Source: Ancylomarina sp. 16SWW S1-10-2 (GTDB lineage: Bacteria > Bacteroidota > Bacteroidia > Bacteroidales > Marinifilaceae). Taken from it: a DNA stretch of 64,000 nt. The first letter of the stretch is position 1. Each line of letters opens with the position of its first letter. The notes under the pieces are model-generated. The model saw only the letters and a list, made by a program, of their open reading frames with translations. It searched no databases and was not told the DNA's origin. Below, one piece after another: positions 16,385 to 25,316 of the stretch. Where the stretch lies: the NCBI RefSeq assembly GCF_009669305.1, contig NZ_SADB01000016.1:41940-105939 (forward strand), written 5' to 3'. Both the position numbers and the translations under genes were made by a program.

Positions 16385-17545
16385 ATGATATTATTAGATA
16401 AGCCTTATGTATCTCAATTTTTAAAGGATACTATAACAAAACATAAGTTTCTAGCTATAGATACTAGTGACGTCATAAAAGATGGTGAAATTTCGTTGGC
16501 TAATCCTGAGGAAATCATACAACAATTTAAAGACGAACCCAACAGTAGAATCTATACCAATTCGGAAAACTCGATTAATTGGATAACAAAGAATCTTGCA
16601 TTTACAAAGCTTCCTGAGTATATCAATTTGTTTAAAGATAAGGTTGAATTTCGAAAATTAATTAAAAGTATTTATCCCGATTTCTTTTTCAAGGAAGTAT
16701 CATTTAAAGACATCGATCAGCTTGATTTGAAAGATTTACCTATGCCATTTATTATTAAACCTGCCGTTGGTTTCTTAAGTTTAGGTGTACATAAAGTCGT
16801 TAATGCACAGGAATGGTCTAAAGTAAAGGAAGAAATTATTAAGGAATTCACTGATGCAAAAGCCGTATTTCCTATTGAAGTTGTAAATACCTCATCTTTC
16901 ATTATTGAAGAGGTAATTGAAGGTGATGAATTTGCTTTCGATACCTATTTCGATGATAATGGCAAGGCTGTTATACTTGGAATTACAAAACATCTATTTT
17001 CTTCTGATAAAGATGTTAGCGATCGTGTCTATTACACTTCAAAAGAACTTATTCAAACCTACTTAGCTCAGTTCACCCAATTTGTTGAAGCTTTGGGAAA
17101 ACAAGCTAATATCAGAAATTTTCCTGCTCATATAGAAGTACGAGTAGATGACAAAGGTAAATTGATTCCTATTGAAGTAAATCCTATGCGATTTGGTGGT
17201 TGGTGTACAACGGCCGATCTTAACAATAAGGCTACGGGATTGAATCCTTACTATAACTTTTTGAAAAATATCAAACCTGATTGGAATAAGGTATTAGATA
17301 AAATGGATGATGAAATATACAGTTTAATTATCCTTGATAACTCAACTGGAATTCCATCTAATAAGATCACAAATTTTGATTACGATAAACTTCTTAAGGA
17401 ATTTTCGAATCCTTTAGAATTGCGTAAAACGGATTATAAAATCTACGATATATTTGGCATGCTATTCACCAAATGTAGTCAGTCTAATTTTAAAGAAATT
17501 GAAGATATCTTAGTTTCTAATCTTCGCAAATATGTGACTGCTTAA
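16385..17545 (+). CDS. ATP-grasp domain protein
   Basis: A 386-residue cytoplasmic protein of the ATP-grasp superfamily. The N-terminal third is a pre-ATP-grasp region (MILLDKPYVSQFLKDTI). The grasp contains PMPFIIKPAVGFLSLGVHKV (ATP-binding lysine and small loop), SSFIIEEVIEGDEFAFDTYF, and the metal-binding end IPIEVNPMRFGGWCTTADL near residue 270. This is the arrangement of carbamoyl-phosphate-synthase-like or amino-acid ligases that make amide or peptide bonds. No peptide-precursor or carrier gene is next to it, and it has its own promoter and terminator, so the substrate is unknown. Confidence 0.82.
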   Translation: MILLDKPYVSQFLKDTITKHKFLAIDTSDVIKDGEISLANPEEIIQQFKDEPNSRIYTNSENSINWITKNLAFTKLPEYINLFKDKVEFRKLIKSIYPDFFFKEVSFKDIDQLDLKDLPMPFIIKPAVGFLSLGVHKVVNAQEWSKVKEEIIKEFTDAKAVFPIEVVNTSSFIIEEVIEGDEFAFDTYFDDNGKAVILGITKHLFSSDKDVSDRVYYTSKELIQTYLAQFTQFVEALGKQANIRNFPAHIEVRVDDKGKLIPIEVNPMRFGGWCTTADLNNKATGLNPYYNFLKNIKPDWNKVLDKMDDEIYSLIILDNSTGIPSNKITNFDYDKLLKEFSNPLELRKTDYKIYDIFGMLFTKCSQSNFKEIEDILVSNLRKYVTA

Positions 17546-17573
17546 GGAAACGAATTGATTCTAATTATATTTT

Positions 17574-17603
17574 AAAGACCTAACTAAGAGTTAGGTCTTT
17601 TTT
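17574..17603 (+). terminator. rho-independent terminator of the ATP-grasp gene
   Basis: A perfect 12-bp stem AAAGACCTAACT / AGTTAGGTCTTT with a 3-base loop (AAG), followed by T residues. Confidence 0.9.
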
Positions 17604-17664
17604 GTTGTAGAATTGATCATTTAGTAGTTACAATTCTATTTTTCATGCCTTTCTGTCGCTTGAA

Positions 17665-18510
17665 TTACTTTGATATTTTTTTAAAATCACTCTTTAAAAA
17701 ACTGTCACTTTGCTTTCCTCGTACCATATGGTAATCGAAATAATAAAACTTTGCATCGCTAGCACCAATAAGTATCTTAAAGCATCTGGCTTTGTTTTTG
17801 GTATTTTCAGGGCCTACTTTATGCAAAAAAATCACATTATTATCTTTATTTTTAATGGCGTTCTCTATTTCTTCAGCTTCAACCAATTTTACTTTACCCG
17901 GATATATTTTTCTTATTTTGGCTAAAGAGTTAACGTCGTTTGCCAGCTCTTTTTTTAGTACATAAATAGTTTTGTCTTTGGTTCTGGCATTGTTCTTATT
18001 GTAATATCTAAGAACATTTTCTGTAATAATCTGCGGATTTTTAGTCGCCAATACAATATGGTTTTGAATAAATTGAACCAAAGCTGTGAGTTTATATATG
18101 TAATTTTCTTCGTCAGCCCTAACATACGATAAAGGAATGGAACAAAGATCGGGCATATCTCCAATTTCTTTGGCCTGTCCGCCTAAAACCACACTTAAAA
18201 AATTATACCTGGCTTTGGTTTTGTCTTTATTAAAAGTAACAATACTAGTTAGCAAAAATGAATAGCTAGAATTGAATCGTTTCTTTTCGAATTCAGCATT
18301 TGAAATAAATTCATATTCTGTTAAAGTCCAGTTTTGTTTAACGGCTTCTTTTATCTTGTCATTAAAATCAGAAAACAGCTGATCTTCCAATACCACAAGG
18401 GTTTTTGTTTTATAGAATTTAGTATAATCAGAGGAAGTTGGCAAATGTTCCTGAGAATAGAGAGTCAGACCTGAAATACATATTAGTATCGTTACAATTA
18501 TCTTATTCAT
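17665..18510 (-). CDS. secreted protein of unknown function
   Basis: A 281-residue protein with a signal peptide (MNKIIVTILICISGLTLYSQ) and otherwise soluble, lysine-rich sequence. Patterns such as FYKTKTLVVLEDQLFSDFND and VKQNWTLTEYEFIS resemble the repeated alpha/beta architecture seen in uncharacterised Bacteroidota exported proteins; FKILIGASDAKFYYFDYHMV near the C terminus may be a conserved core. I do not recognise the family. It converges on the ATP-grasp gene and is followed to its right by the mobile-element patch. Confidence 0.75.
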   Translation of the reverse strand: MNKIIVTILICISGLTLYSQEHLPTSSDYTKFYKTKTLVVLEDQLFSDFNDKIKEAVKQNWTLTEYEFISNAEFEKKRFNSSYSFLLTSIVTFNKDKTKARYNFLSVVLGGQAKEIGDMPDLCSIPLSYVRADEENYIYKLTALVQFIQNHIVLATKNPQIITENVLRYYNKNNARTKDKTIYVLKKELANDVNSLAKIRKIYPGKVKLVEAEEIENAIKNKDNNVIFLHKVGPENTKNKARCFKILIGASDAKFYYFDYHMVRGKQSDSFLKSDFKKISK

Positions 18511-18647
18511 CGTTTTTATTTTTTCTAACAGTACGAGTCGATTTTTGAATCGATTAAAAATTTATTTAATCAATTTAATTATGTCCAACAAGATATAGAA
18601 TATTTTGTAGTTTCTAATAGTACTGATCTGTTTTATGCAATTGATTT

Positions 18648-18714
18648 CCACATGCCGCAAGTCTGCGACTTATGGTTTCTATATTAATTAAATAATATGC
18701 CTACTGTGTAATAA
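18648..18714 (+). repeat. left half of a dispersed inverted-repeat element (copy 1)
   Basis: CCACATGCCGCAAGTCTGCG and the following 47 bases match the left half of the repeats at 23597-23763 and 26024-26160 (shared blocks: CAAGTCTGCGACTT, ATATGCCTAC, GTGTAATAA). The match stops at GTAATAA (18708-18714), where the RAYT cassette begins, and resumes at 19501 with GTAATAAAACAGTTTC. So this copy is interrupted. Confidence 0.75.
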
Positions 18715-18725
18715 CACCCCCGCTG

Positions 18726-18746
18726 CCGCACGATTCCATCGTGTGG
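18726..18746 (-). repeat. REP hairpin left of RAYT
   Basis: CCGCACGAT TCC ATCGTGTGG, a 9-bp stem with one G-T pair. On the minus strand it reads CCACACGAT-loop-ATCGTGCGG followed by CAGCGGGG, the same form as the copies at 19357-19500 but in opposite orientation. Confidence 0.85.
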
Positions 18747-18749
18747 TTA

Positions 18750-19304
18750 CTACATCACTACAATCACATTTTCTAAAATGCCTTTATCACCTCTATAATC
18801 CCTTGCACTGCTATATACATAGTCTGCAGGATAAGAAACCAAACCTTCCTCAACTGGATTATTATGAATGTAATTTATTTTTTCATCGAACACTTTATTA
18901 CTCCACAACTCGATTGGTTTATTGTCGTGCCTCCAAAATTGATACTTCTTTACATTAGAAGACTTTGCTCCCGCTTTTAAGAATTGCTCTAACAACCACT
19001 CTTTTCTGCTTTCTCTATGATTGTCTTTTATTGCCTTCACTATTGCCTTACTAGTAAATCTTTTAAAATCACCTAAAAGCAACTCTGGCTTTTGTCCATC
19101 TACACTTCTAAAAATTAAATGAACATGATTAGTCATAATACACCAAGCAAAAACATCCATCCCCTTTTGCTTTTGACAATATCGCAAACTATCAATTATG
19201 ATGTCTTTGTATTCACTTCTGGTAAATACATCTAACCATTCTACTACAGCAAAGCTTACAAAGTAGACTCCCTCTGGATTATGACATTTATAGTTACGAC
19301 TCAT
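18750..19304 (-). CDS. REP-associated tyrosine transposase (RAYT)
   Basis: A single-domain Y1/IS200-like transposase, 184 residues. The HUH metal motif is in WCIMTNHVHLIF near residue 55, and the catalytic tyrosine is in KINYIHNNPVEEGLV near residue 150, the standard RAYT ending. These enzymes nick REP hairpins in single-stranded DNA and are believed to spread REP sequences. Four REP-type hairpins lie directly around the gene, in inverted orientation on the two sides, with a TAGCGGGG-type tag next to the stem as expected for a recognition tetranucleotide. The gene looks intact. Confidence 0.93.
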   Translation of the reverse strand: MSRNYKCHNPEGVYFVSFAVVEWLDVFTRSEYKDIIIDSLRYCQKQKGMDVFAWCIMTNHVHLIFRSVDGQKPELLLGDFKRFTSKAIVKAIKDNHRESRKEWLLEQFLKAGAKSSNVKKYQFWRHDNKPIELWSNKVFDEKINYIHNNPVEEGLVSYPADYVYSSARDYRGDKGILENVIVVM

Positions 19305-19356
19305 AGTAGCCTACAATTATCTTTTAACTAATGAAACTTCTTATTTTTAATATTTA

Positions 19357-19382
19357 CCACACGATAAAATCGTGCGGTAGCG
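19357..19382 (+). repeat. REP hairpin 1 right of RAYT
   Basis: CCACACGAT AAA ATCGTGCGG followed by TAGCG: a 9-bp stem with one T-G-type mismatch and a 3-base loop, 53 bases upstream of the RAYT start. Confidence 0.85.
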
Positions 19383-19424
19383 ATGCTAATTATGCTATCC
19401 TAGCTTATTGATTTAAATACTAAA

Positions 19425-19451
19425 CCACACGAAAGATTCGTGCGGTAGCGG
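19425..19451 (+). repeat. REP hairpin 2 right of RAYT
   Basis: CCACACGAA AGA TTCGTGCGG followed by TAGCGGG. The stem base pairs change together relative to hairpin 1 (GAT/ATC to GAA/TTC), which shows that the structure is kept. Confidence 0.85.
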
Positions 19452-19475
19452 GAAGATGACCTGTATGACTTAGAA

Positions 19476-19500
19476 CGCGATACAATCGCGCACTAGCGGG
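19476..19500 (+). repeat. REP hairpin 3 right of RAYT
   Basis: CGCGAT ACA ATCGCG followed by CACTAGCGGGG. The most divergent copy; it forms the right end of the cassette. Confidence 0.75.
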
Positions 19501-19546
19501 GTAATAAAACAGTTTCGAAATAACAGAAATACTTCTTTGTATCAAT

Positions 19547-22500
19547 CTAATTAATCAAAACATTCCTAATCTCAGAAAATTCATTTTCATTCAAACAAAT
19601 ATCCTTCCAATCAACTATATAAGTGGGAATCTCGATCCCATTATCTTTATAATATTTATCAAGTGCTACAACAAGTTTAGCCACAGCAACTCTATTATCA
19701 TATTTTTTACTAACATCCTCATCTGAATCATATTCATCAATATTAGTCTCTAACATAAGGTGGACTAAGCCTATCCTTATATTATTTAATATCTCACTAG
19801 AAAGATATTCAAAATACTCTTTACTCACGATTGACAGTAGATCAATATATTTAGACAATCCTATTTCTGTTCTACATCTCAATTGTTCACTAGCTACTAA
19901 AACAAATTTCTGAACACTATCAGTATTTAGCTTTAACAATTCTATAACACCTCGAATAGAATATATAACTTCATCATCTGTTTTAGAAAAAAGGTTTTCA
20001 TAGATATTTGAATATATCATATCTTGTTTCTCAGGAAGTAAATTGTAGCAAGAAGCAAGTGCCTCATCATATAATATTCCATGCTTCTCAAATTCACCAA
20101 TTATTCGTATCAATTCTTTCTTTTGAGAATCTCCTATCATATGATAATGCGGACCAAAAATATTTGAAAACAAAAATACAAGATTTATGAATCTATCTTT
20201 AAATTCTTTCGGAGTAGAACCAAATATTGAATGAGATTCCTTAATCAATAAATATTTTTTATCTAAATCCCACCATTCTACTGATTTATCAATTACCTTA
20301 TTAAGATCTTCACTACTCCAGGTATAATCTACACTATCTCTAGATGTTCCTATTATCTCTTTGATTACCTGGAATTGAAAACCAGAACCTCCAGTCATAG
20401 AAATACCTCCATTCGTTTTATTTGCCTGAATTGGGAAATCAGTATTTAGAATATATTTCCTTAATAATTCTTTTGGGTTTATGTCTTCTGGATGTGGAAG
20501 CGTTATAAATGAGAAGTATCGATAATTTGTATTTTTAGGGAAACTATTATTATCAGTTATTCTCCATAAAGCATCTCCAAGTTTTTTTGTTTGCTTATCG
20601 TCTAGCAAATTGCATCCCCATAGTTGAGTCAAGCACATTATACTTACTTGTCTCTCTCTGCTATCCTTTTCTGCTAATATTAATAACTCATCAACTACTT
20701 CACAATCAACTTGAACGATTTCGTATTTGGCAACATTTTTTTCATTAATATTTAAAAACTGAAATGGATGTTGATAATCATCATCAATGTTAGCATTTAG
20801 TTCAGCTAATATTGGAAATTCTAATAATTGAGGAATAATAGAATACTGTTCCTCCATGGAAAAGGATTGAATTAGTCGTCTTGTTAAATTACCAATACCT
20901 TTATACTTTTCTTTTATTTCCGAATTAAATACTTCTTTTAGAAACTGAATTAATTTGATTTTAACCTCATAACTACACTTAACACATAACATTGAGATTA
21001 TTTCAGGTAAAATAGTTGATAATGAAATTGCAAAGTTGATGTTTCTGTATGTATCACCATTGTTTATTTCCTCTACAGATTTATTGAGTACAGTGAGATA
21101 TTCTAATATTCTTTCATCAATACTATCTCTATTCATTAAAGTAACAGTTTTTTTACTATATACATAATCTACATGCTTATCATCTCCCATTCTTATAAAA
21201 CTTGCAAAAGCCCAATATGGAGAATAATTTGCAACATGATAAATTGCTTTTTCTGCAGCATCTTTCCCCATTGTTATATGAGGTAATTTATATGGTATTC
21301 CTACTTCTTCAACATATCTTAAATATGAATACGCATGAATAAGTGTTGTATTCTCTCCACTATGATGTGTCGTAGATGTTGAATCAAACTTATATTTTTT
21401 TTCTGTAGATTTGATATTTGAGTCTTTTCCTAATCTAAGTTCAAATAATTTCAACTCATTCCATACATCGCACCCATATTTAATTAATTGATCCCATCTA
21501 TCAGTATATATATTCTTATTCTTATCTATACTTTGAAAATCTCTATTAATTACAAAAACAGATTCCCTAACAAAATGCAATAGTTGCATGATATATGCTT
21601 CTTGAGAAACGTCAGAATAATCAGATACTGTAGGCGATAAATTTAATCTACCTCTCACTGTCTTAAGAGAACGTTCAAGAATTTTTTCAGCAACAATAAG
21701 GTCACCAATTTCGGCTAACAAACCAGCCCTTTTTGCTTCTAAATATGGAGAAGATTCGTTTTCTTCCCATAATTCTAGTTCATCTCTAACTTGTTTTATA
21801 TCTAAAGCAAATAAACTCTTAAGACACCTTTCATAATGATATCTAGCATAAAAACCGGGATCTAAATCATATTCTAATTTTTCTAATCTATCTTTAATAA
21901 GTAACCATTCCTTATGGAATCCTTCCTCTCTATAGAAACGCAACATGGATAATTGAATTTCGAGCCATTGAAAACCAATAATATCCCAATCTAGATTATC
22001 ATTTGATATAGGTGTAATTGAATTTTCGATTTTTAAATTTTGAGGGTAGGGATTATATTTATTTACGATTAATGCATAATATTCGATTAAACTATTCTCA
22101 ATAGGCCTTAGATATTTTTCTATTCTCCAATTGTATTCATAAAGGAAATTGATATCGAGAGGAGATTCTACCTTTGATAATTGAGTTAAATAATTAGAAG
22201 CACTATCTGTTGCTTGTTTTAAAAATCTTCTATTACTTTCTGGAACGATTATCCAATTAGGATATTTTTCTCTTGTCGGAATCCATTTGTCTAAAATGGA
22301 TTTTATCTGTGGTGCTACTTCTTTATTTTTATCAAATCTATAATATTCAGATCTTTTAGCCCATTCTCTATTTTCATCACTAACTACTTTAGTCTTCATG
22401 AAATCCAAGAATAAATTAATTGCTTTTTTATGATCTCCATCAACATTTTTACATTTAGATAAATCCAAAGGAATAATATTCCGTTTTTCTAATAAAGTAC

Positions 22501-23242
22501 GTTGAGCAACTGTTAAATTTAAAATACCAATCAAGTATATTTTAGGTGAATTTTCTTCTCCTAAATTATCTCTTATCCAACCTATCCACTTTAAGAAATT
22601 AGGATCTTCACCTGAAAAACCAATCATACAAAGCGTATTTTCTAATAATGATTGTTGAACTGTATTAACAAAAGGGGCACAATCAATAGGGTATCTTCTA
22701 TAATCTTCTTCAGTTATTATAAATGGTCGTTCAGATGGGAAACTTCCATGTAGTTTTATTATTCTAGGCTGTGTTGAATGTATTAAATCTTCTTTATTAA
22801 GAACAATATCAAATCTTTGCTCAAATACATTTTCTGCAGCTCTCTCAAGCAAGGTGTCATAATTCGTAGTAAAGATATCTCTCCAAGGTAATGTTAATAG
22901 CTTCTCATGTAAATCAGATGATTGATATTCTTTATCAGGAATCTCATCTTTTAACAAATCATCTAAAATATTTCTCCCAAATACAGCTTTAACTTCATCG
23001 GCTAGTTTTAAAGGATTCAAATATCGATCTTTCTCTTTTGGAAAATCACCATTTAGCTTTTTATAGAAAGCATCTCCTAACTGATTCCAATTGGGAAATT
23101 CCTTTCCACTAGAACAAACTTTTTTAGCATTCTTACTAAAACCAGCACCAACCATTATAGTTGCATGTTTAGATTGTAATTTTTTAGCTATTTCTAAAAA
23201 ATATGGTAATATTTCAGCAGGTATTTGATCTTTCATTTTCAA
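19547..23242 (-). CDS. large SIR2-domain protein, probable defence-associated sirtuin
   Basis: A 1231-residue single protein. Residues about 25-280 are a SIR2-like domain: MVGAGFSKNAK (residues 30-40, NAD-binding GAGxS), IFTTNYDTLLE (Asn127), KLHGS (His165, the catalytic-type histidine) and MIGFSGEDPNFLKWIG (from 207). The remaining 950 residues are helix-rich and without a visible P-loop, resembling the long sensor part of defence-associated sirtuins (DSR1/DSR2), which deplete NAD when they recognise phage proteins. It is a lone gene flanked by mobile repeats, the usual setting of defence genes, and its codon usage looks more AT-rich than neighbouring housekeeping genes. An ATG at residue 3 is an alternative start. 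Role inferred, not shown. Confidence 0.85.
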   Translation of the reverse strand: MKMKDQIPAEILPYFLEIAKKLQSKHATIMVGAGFSKNAKKVCSSGKEFPNWNQLGDAFYKKLNGDFPKEKDRYLNPLKLADEVKAVFGRNILDDLLKDEIPDKEYQSSDLHEKLLTLPWRDIFTTNYDTLLERAAENVFEQRFDIVLNKEDLIHSTQPRIIKLHGSFPSERPFIITEEDYRRYPIDCAPFVNTVQQSLLENTLCMIGFSGEDPNFLKWIGWIRDNLGEENSPKIYLIGILNLTVAQRTLLEKRNIIPLDLSKCKNVDGDHKKAINLFLDFMKTKVVSDENREWAKRSEYYRFDKNKEVAPQIKSILDKWIPTREKYPNWIIVPESNRRFLKQATDSASNYLTQLSKVESPLDINFLYEYNWRIEKYLRPIENSLIEYYALIVNKYNPYPQNLKIENSITPISNDNLDWDIIGFQWLEIQLSMLRFYREEGFHKEWLLIKDRLEKLEYDLDPGFYARYHYERCLKSLFALDIKQVRDELELWEENESSPYLEAKRAGLLAEIGDLIVAEKILERSLKTVRGRLNLSPTVSDYSDVSQEAYIMQLLHFVRESVFVINRDFQSIDKNKNIYTDRWDQLIKYGCDVWNELKLFELRLGKDSNIKSTEKKYKFDSTSTTHHSGENTTLIHAYSYLRYVEEVGIPYKLPHITMGKDAAEKAIYHVANYSPYWAFASFIRMGDDKHVDYVYSKKTVTLMNRDSIDERILEYLTVLNKSVEEINNGDTYRNINFAISLSTILPEIISMLCVKCSYEVKIKLIQFLKEVFNSEIKEKYKGIGNLTRRLIQSFSMEEQYSIIPQLLEFPILAELNANIDDDYQHPFQFLNINEKNVAKYEIVQVDCEVVDELLILAEKDSRERQVSIMCLTQLWGCNLLDDKQTKKLGDALWRITDNNSFPKNTNYRYFSFITLPHPEDINPKELLRKYILNTDFPIQANKTNGGISMTGGSGFQFQVIKEIIGTSRDSVDYTWSSEDLNKVIDKSVEWWDLDKKYLLIKESHSIFGSTPKEFKDRFINLVFLFSNIFGPHYHMIGDSQKKELIRIIGEFEKHGILYDEALASCYNLLPEKQDMIYSNIYENLFSKTDDEVIYSIRGVIELLKLNTDSVQKFVLVASEQLRCRTEIGLSKYIDLLSIVSKEYFEYLSSEILNNIRIGLVHLMLETNIDEYDSDEDVSKKYDNRVAVAKLVVALDKYYKDNGIEIPTYIVDWKDICLNENEFSEIRNVLIN

Positions 23243-23881
23243 TAGTTCATTACATTTTAAAATTTGCAGGATGGCAAATGATTTTAAGTGAATTGTTTAT
23301 CAGATTGAATAAAGTTTTATTGTTGATATTCCACCATATAGGAAAAATAACAACAATACAGTTTTTCTTAAGTTCACTAAAATTACGGATAAATTGGACT
23401 AAACAATATATGAATCCCATATAAAGTTATTAACCATTTTTAAAATAGAACGACTTTTTATAATTATGAATTAAAATGTGACAGATAGAACTTAATGTTA
23501 ACAGCTAATCATTTTGAATAAATCATCGCTTCGAAGTCAATCAGATAAAGTTGGTTAATCAAAAATATCTCAATAAAAAATGGGATAAAGCAATGTCCAC
23601 ACATACTGCAAGTCTGCGACTTGTGGTTTCCGTATTAATGAAATCATATGCCTACCGTGTAATAATACAGTTTCAAAATAATATGAATAAAGAGATTAAA
23701 AAGCAATCAAAAATTAAAGGTTTGAACAATTATATCCTTGTTTCCACAAGTCACAGACTTGCAAAATTAGGTGCGTATTTTGAATTAAATTATAAAGCTT
23801 TTTTAACTGTTAAATTGAAAAATTCAAACTAGCTTTGCATCCAAAATTTGTCTGATAGCAAGGACTGATATGTCTTTTTAA
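23243..23881. other. 639-base non-coding stretch with repeat element
   Basis: No supported gene. It contains a sequence at about 23568-23595 that is nearly identical to the left arm of the terminator at 26263-26293 but without its right arm, a full copy of the inverted-repeat element (23597-23763), and a -7-like TAGCTTTG at 23830-23837 in front of the MFS gene. Confidence 0.6.
23597..23763 (+). repeat. inverted-repeat element (MITE-like), complete copy 2
   Basis: The left arm TGCAAGTCTGCGACTTGTGG (23607-23626) and the right arm CCACAAGTCACAGACTTGCA (23744-23763) are inverted repeats of each other with one mismatch; each arm is itself a small hairpin. The element is about 157 bases between the arm ends and has no coding capacity. 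Related copies lie at 18648-18714 (interrupted) and 26024-26160. Confidence 0.75.
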
Positions 23882-25024
23882 ATGAAAAAAAATCTTACTT
23901 CTCACCTAACAAATGTCATTTCAGTAACATTAGGGATGCGTTTGTTTTCAATGAACATCATTATTCCTTTTTTAAGTGTTTATGCTTTGAATTTAAAAGG
24001 TGGTTCTCCTTGGCTTACTGGTTATGCATTGGGGATTTTTGGATTAACACAGGCCGTTCTTCAAATTCCTTTTGGCATATTGAGTGACCGTATCGGTTAT
24101 AAAAAAATGCTTATCGCTGGATTACTAATGCTTATTGCAGGATTGCTAGCAGCAGCCTATTCTCAATCTATTTATTGGCTCATCTTTTCACGTGCTTTGC
24201 AAGGTAGTGGCGCTATTGTAACCGTGGGCTATTCTTGGATCTCAGCAGTTGCAGAAAATGAGGAAAGAGATAAAGCTTTGACTAAGCTTGGAGCTATGCT
24301 TGCTGGATTTAATATGCTCTCTTTTGTGGTGGGTCCTATGGTTCACATTTTCCTGAAGGTAAATCAAATGTTTATTTTTTCAGCGGTTTTGATTGCGATT
24401 TGCCTGGTTTGGATACTGTTCGATACAAAGCAAGCCACGCCTGATCAGCGACAAAAACATCAAATTGTACAAAAAGAGAAATCGGTTTACAATAAACGAA
24501 CACTCACTAGTGGACTCATGCTTACAGTCAATAACCTATTGGTGATGTCTTTCTTTTTTATGTTACCACTCTTGTTGAGGGGTATTTTGAGCACGAACCA
24601 AATGTGGGTAGTTTTAACACCAGCTATTATTATTGCTTTATTACTTTTGAGAATTGTTTCGAAAAAAGCTTCCAAAGGCAAAGGAAAACAATGGCTTTAT
24701 GTACTTTATGCTTTACAGGGTATCGGTTTTGTATTTTTGTATTTTCATAATTTAGGTACTATTATCGTGGCTACAATCTTGCTTGTGTCGGGCTCATTCT
24801 CCATCACCACTATTGTTCCTATTATACTTAATAGACATCTGAGCAACCTTCATCGAGGAAAAGGAAATGGTGTAATGGTGAGTCTTCAGTATTTTGGTTC
24901 TTTCCTTGGAGCGGCTTTAACTGGCACTTTGTGGCATATTGCACCCAATGCTACTTTCCTTTTTGCAGGACTTATAACACTGGGTGGCATATTTTTAGTT
25001 AGTATGATGGACAAAGAAGATTAA
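23882..25024 (+). CDS. MFS drug/metabolite transporter
   Basis: Major facilitator superfamily transporter, 380 residues with about 11-12 hydrophobic segments. The cytoplasmic loop 2-3 signature is GILSDRIGYKKMLIAG, and loop 5-6 shows GAMLAGFNMLSFVVGP. The overall sequence (LKGGSPWLTGYALGIFGLTQ) resembles YajR/drug:proton antiporter-type members. The substrate is unknown. The first gene right of the repeat patch, on the plus strand, with a -7-like element 45 bases before it. No partner genes. Confidence 0.85.
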   Translation: MKKNLTSHLTNVISVTLGMRLFSMNIIIPFLSVYALNLKGGSPWLTGYALGIFGLTQAVLQIPFGILSDRIGYKKMLIAGLLMLIAGLLAAAYSQSIYWLIFSRALQGSGAIVTVGYSWISAVAENEERDKALTKLGAMLAGFNMLSFVVGPMVHIFLKVNQMFIFSAVLIAICLVWILFDTKQATPDQRQKHQIVQKEKSVYNKRTLTSGLMLTVNNLLVMSFFFMLPLLLRGILSTNQMWVVLTPAIIIALLLLRIVSKKASKGKGKQWLYVLYALQGIGFVFLYFHNLGTIIVATILLVSGSFSITTIVPIILNRHLSNLHRGKGNGVMVSLQYFGSFLGAALTGTLWHIAPNATFLFAGLITLGGIFLVSMMDKED

Positions 25025-25316
25025 TGAGAATCTGATTTTACTTCTCTACCAAACATTGTCCTGTTTATAAGTTAGTATGTGTAAAGTCTCACAAGGTTAT
25101 TGATGCTTTTTATCTTCACTCTTGTCAAAATAGAGTTTGATTACTCAGAAAAAAGGGAATAATAAAAAACGTCCAAAGAATACCTGTTTACTTGATTGAG
25201 AAACACGCACCATTCCATTTTTCATTTATAGAGAAAAAGGAGCTTGAACTCAAACCCCTGCAACAAATAATGCTTGAAAAATCGGAAGAGCTTAAGACCT
25301 AAATAAGTCAATCAAA

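Larger units (their letters stand above)
18715..19500 (-). mobile_element. RAYT transposase cassette bounded by REP hairpins
   Basis: A 786-base module containing the RAYT gene, one REP hairpin on its left and three on its right, with inverted ends CCCCGCT (18718-18724) and AGCGGG(G) (19495-19501). It is flanked by direct repeats GTAATAA at 18708-18714 and 19501-19507. The two uninterrupted copies of the surrounding repeat have a single GTAATAA at this place (23659-23665 and 26084-26090), which supports insertion of the cassette into a pre-existing repeat. Confidence 0.65.

Noticed and set aside
16385-17545. ATP-grasp protein as part of a ribosomal-peptide (graspetide) cluster
   Set aside because: No precursor peptide, peptidase-transporter or acetyltransferase partner next to it, and it has its own promoter and terminator.
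19357-19500. CRISPR array, because of repeated hairpins at about 50-70 base spacing
   Set aside because: Only three units, variable stems with compensating changes, and TAGCGGGG tags beside a RAYT gene: they are REP hairpins.
23203-23424. A 73-codon plus-strand frame overlapping the start of the SIR2 gene
   Set aside because: Overlaps the coding start on the opposite strand, has no protein-like features and no relatives I know.
23551-23832. A 93-codon plus-strand frame
   Set aside because: It runs straight through the inverted-repeat element and its arms, so it is not a real gene.
25191-25303. A plus-strand open stretch reading EKHAPFHFSFIEKKELELKP and ending LEKSEELKT, between the MFS and TrmH-like genes
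   Set aside because: It looks like the end of a decayed gene, but has no start codon and stops upstream, and I cannot link it to a family.
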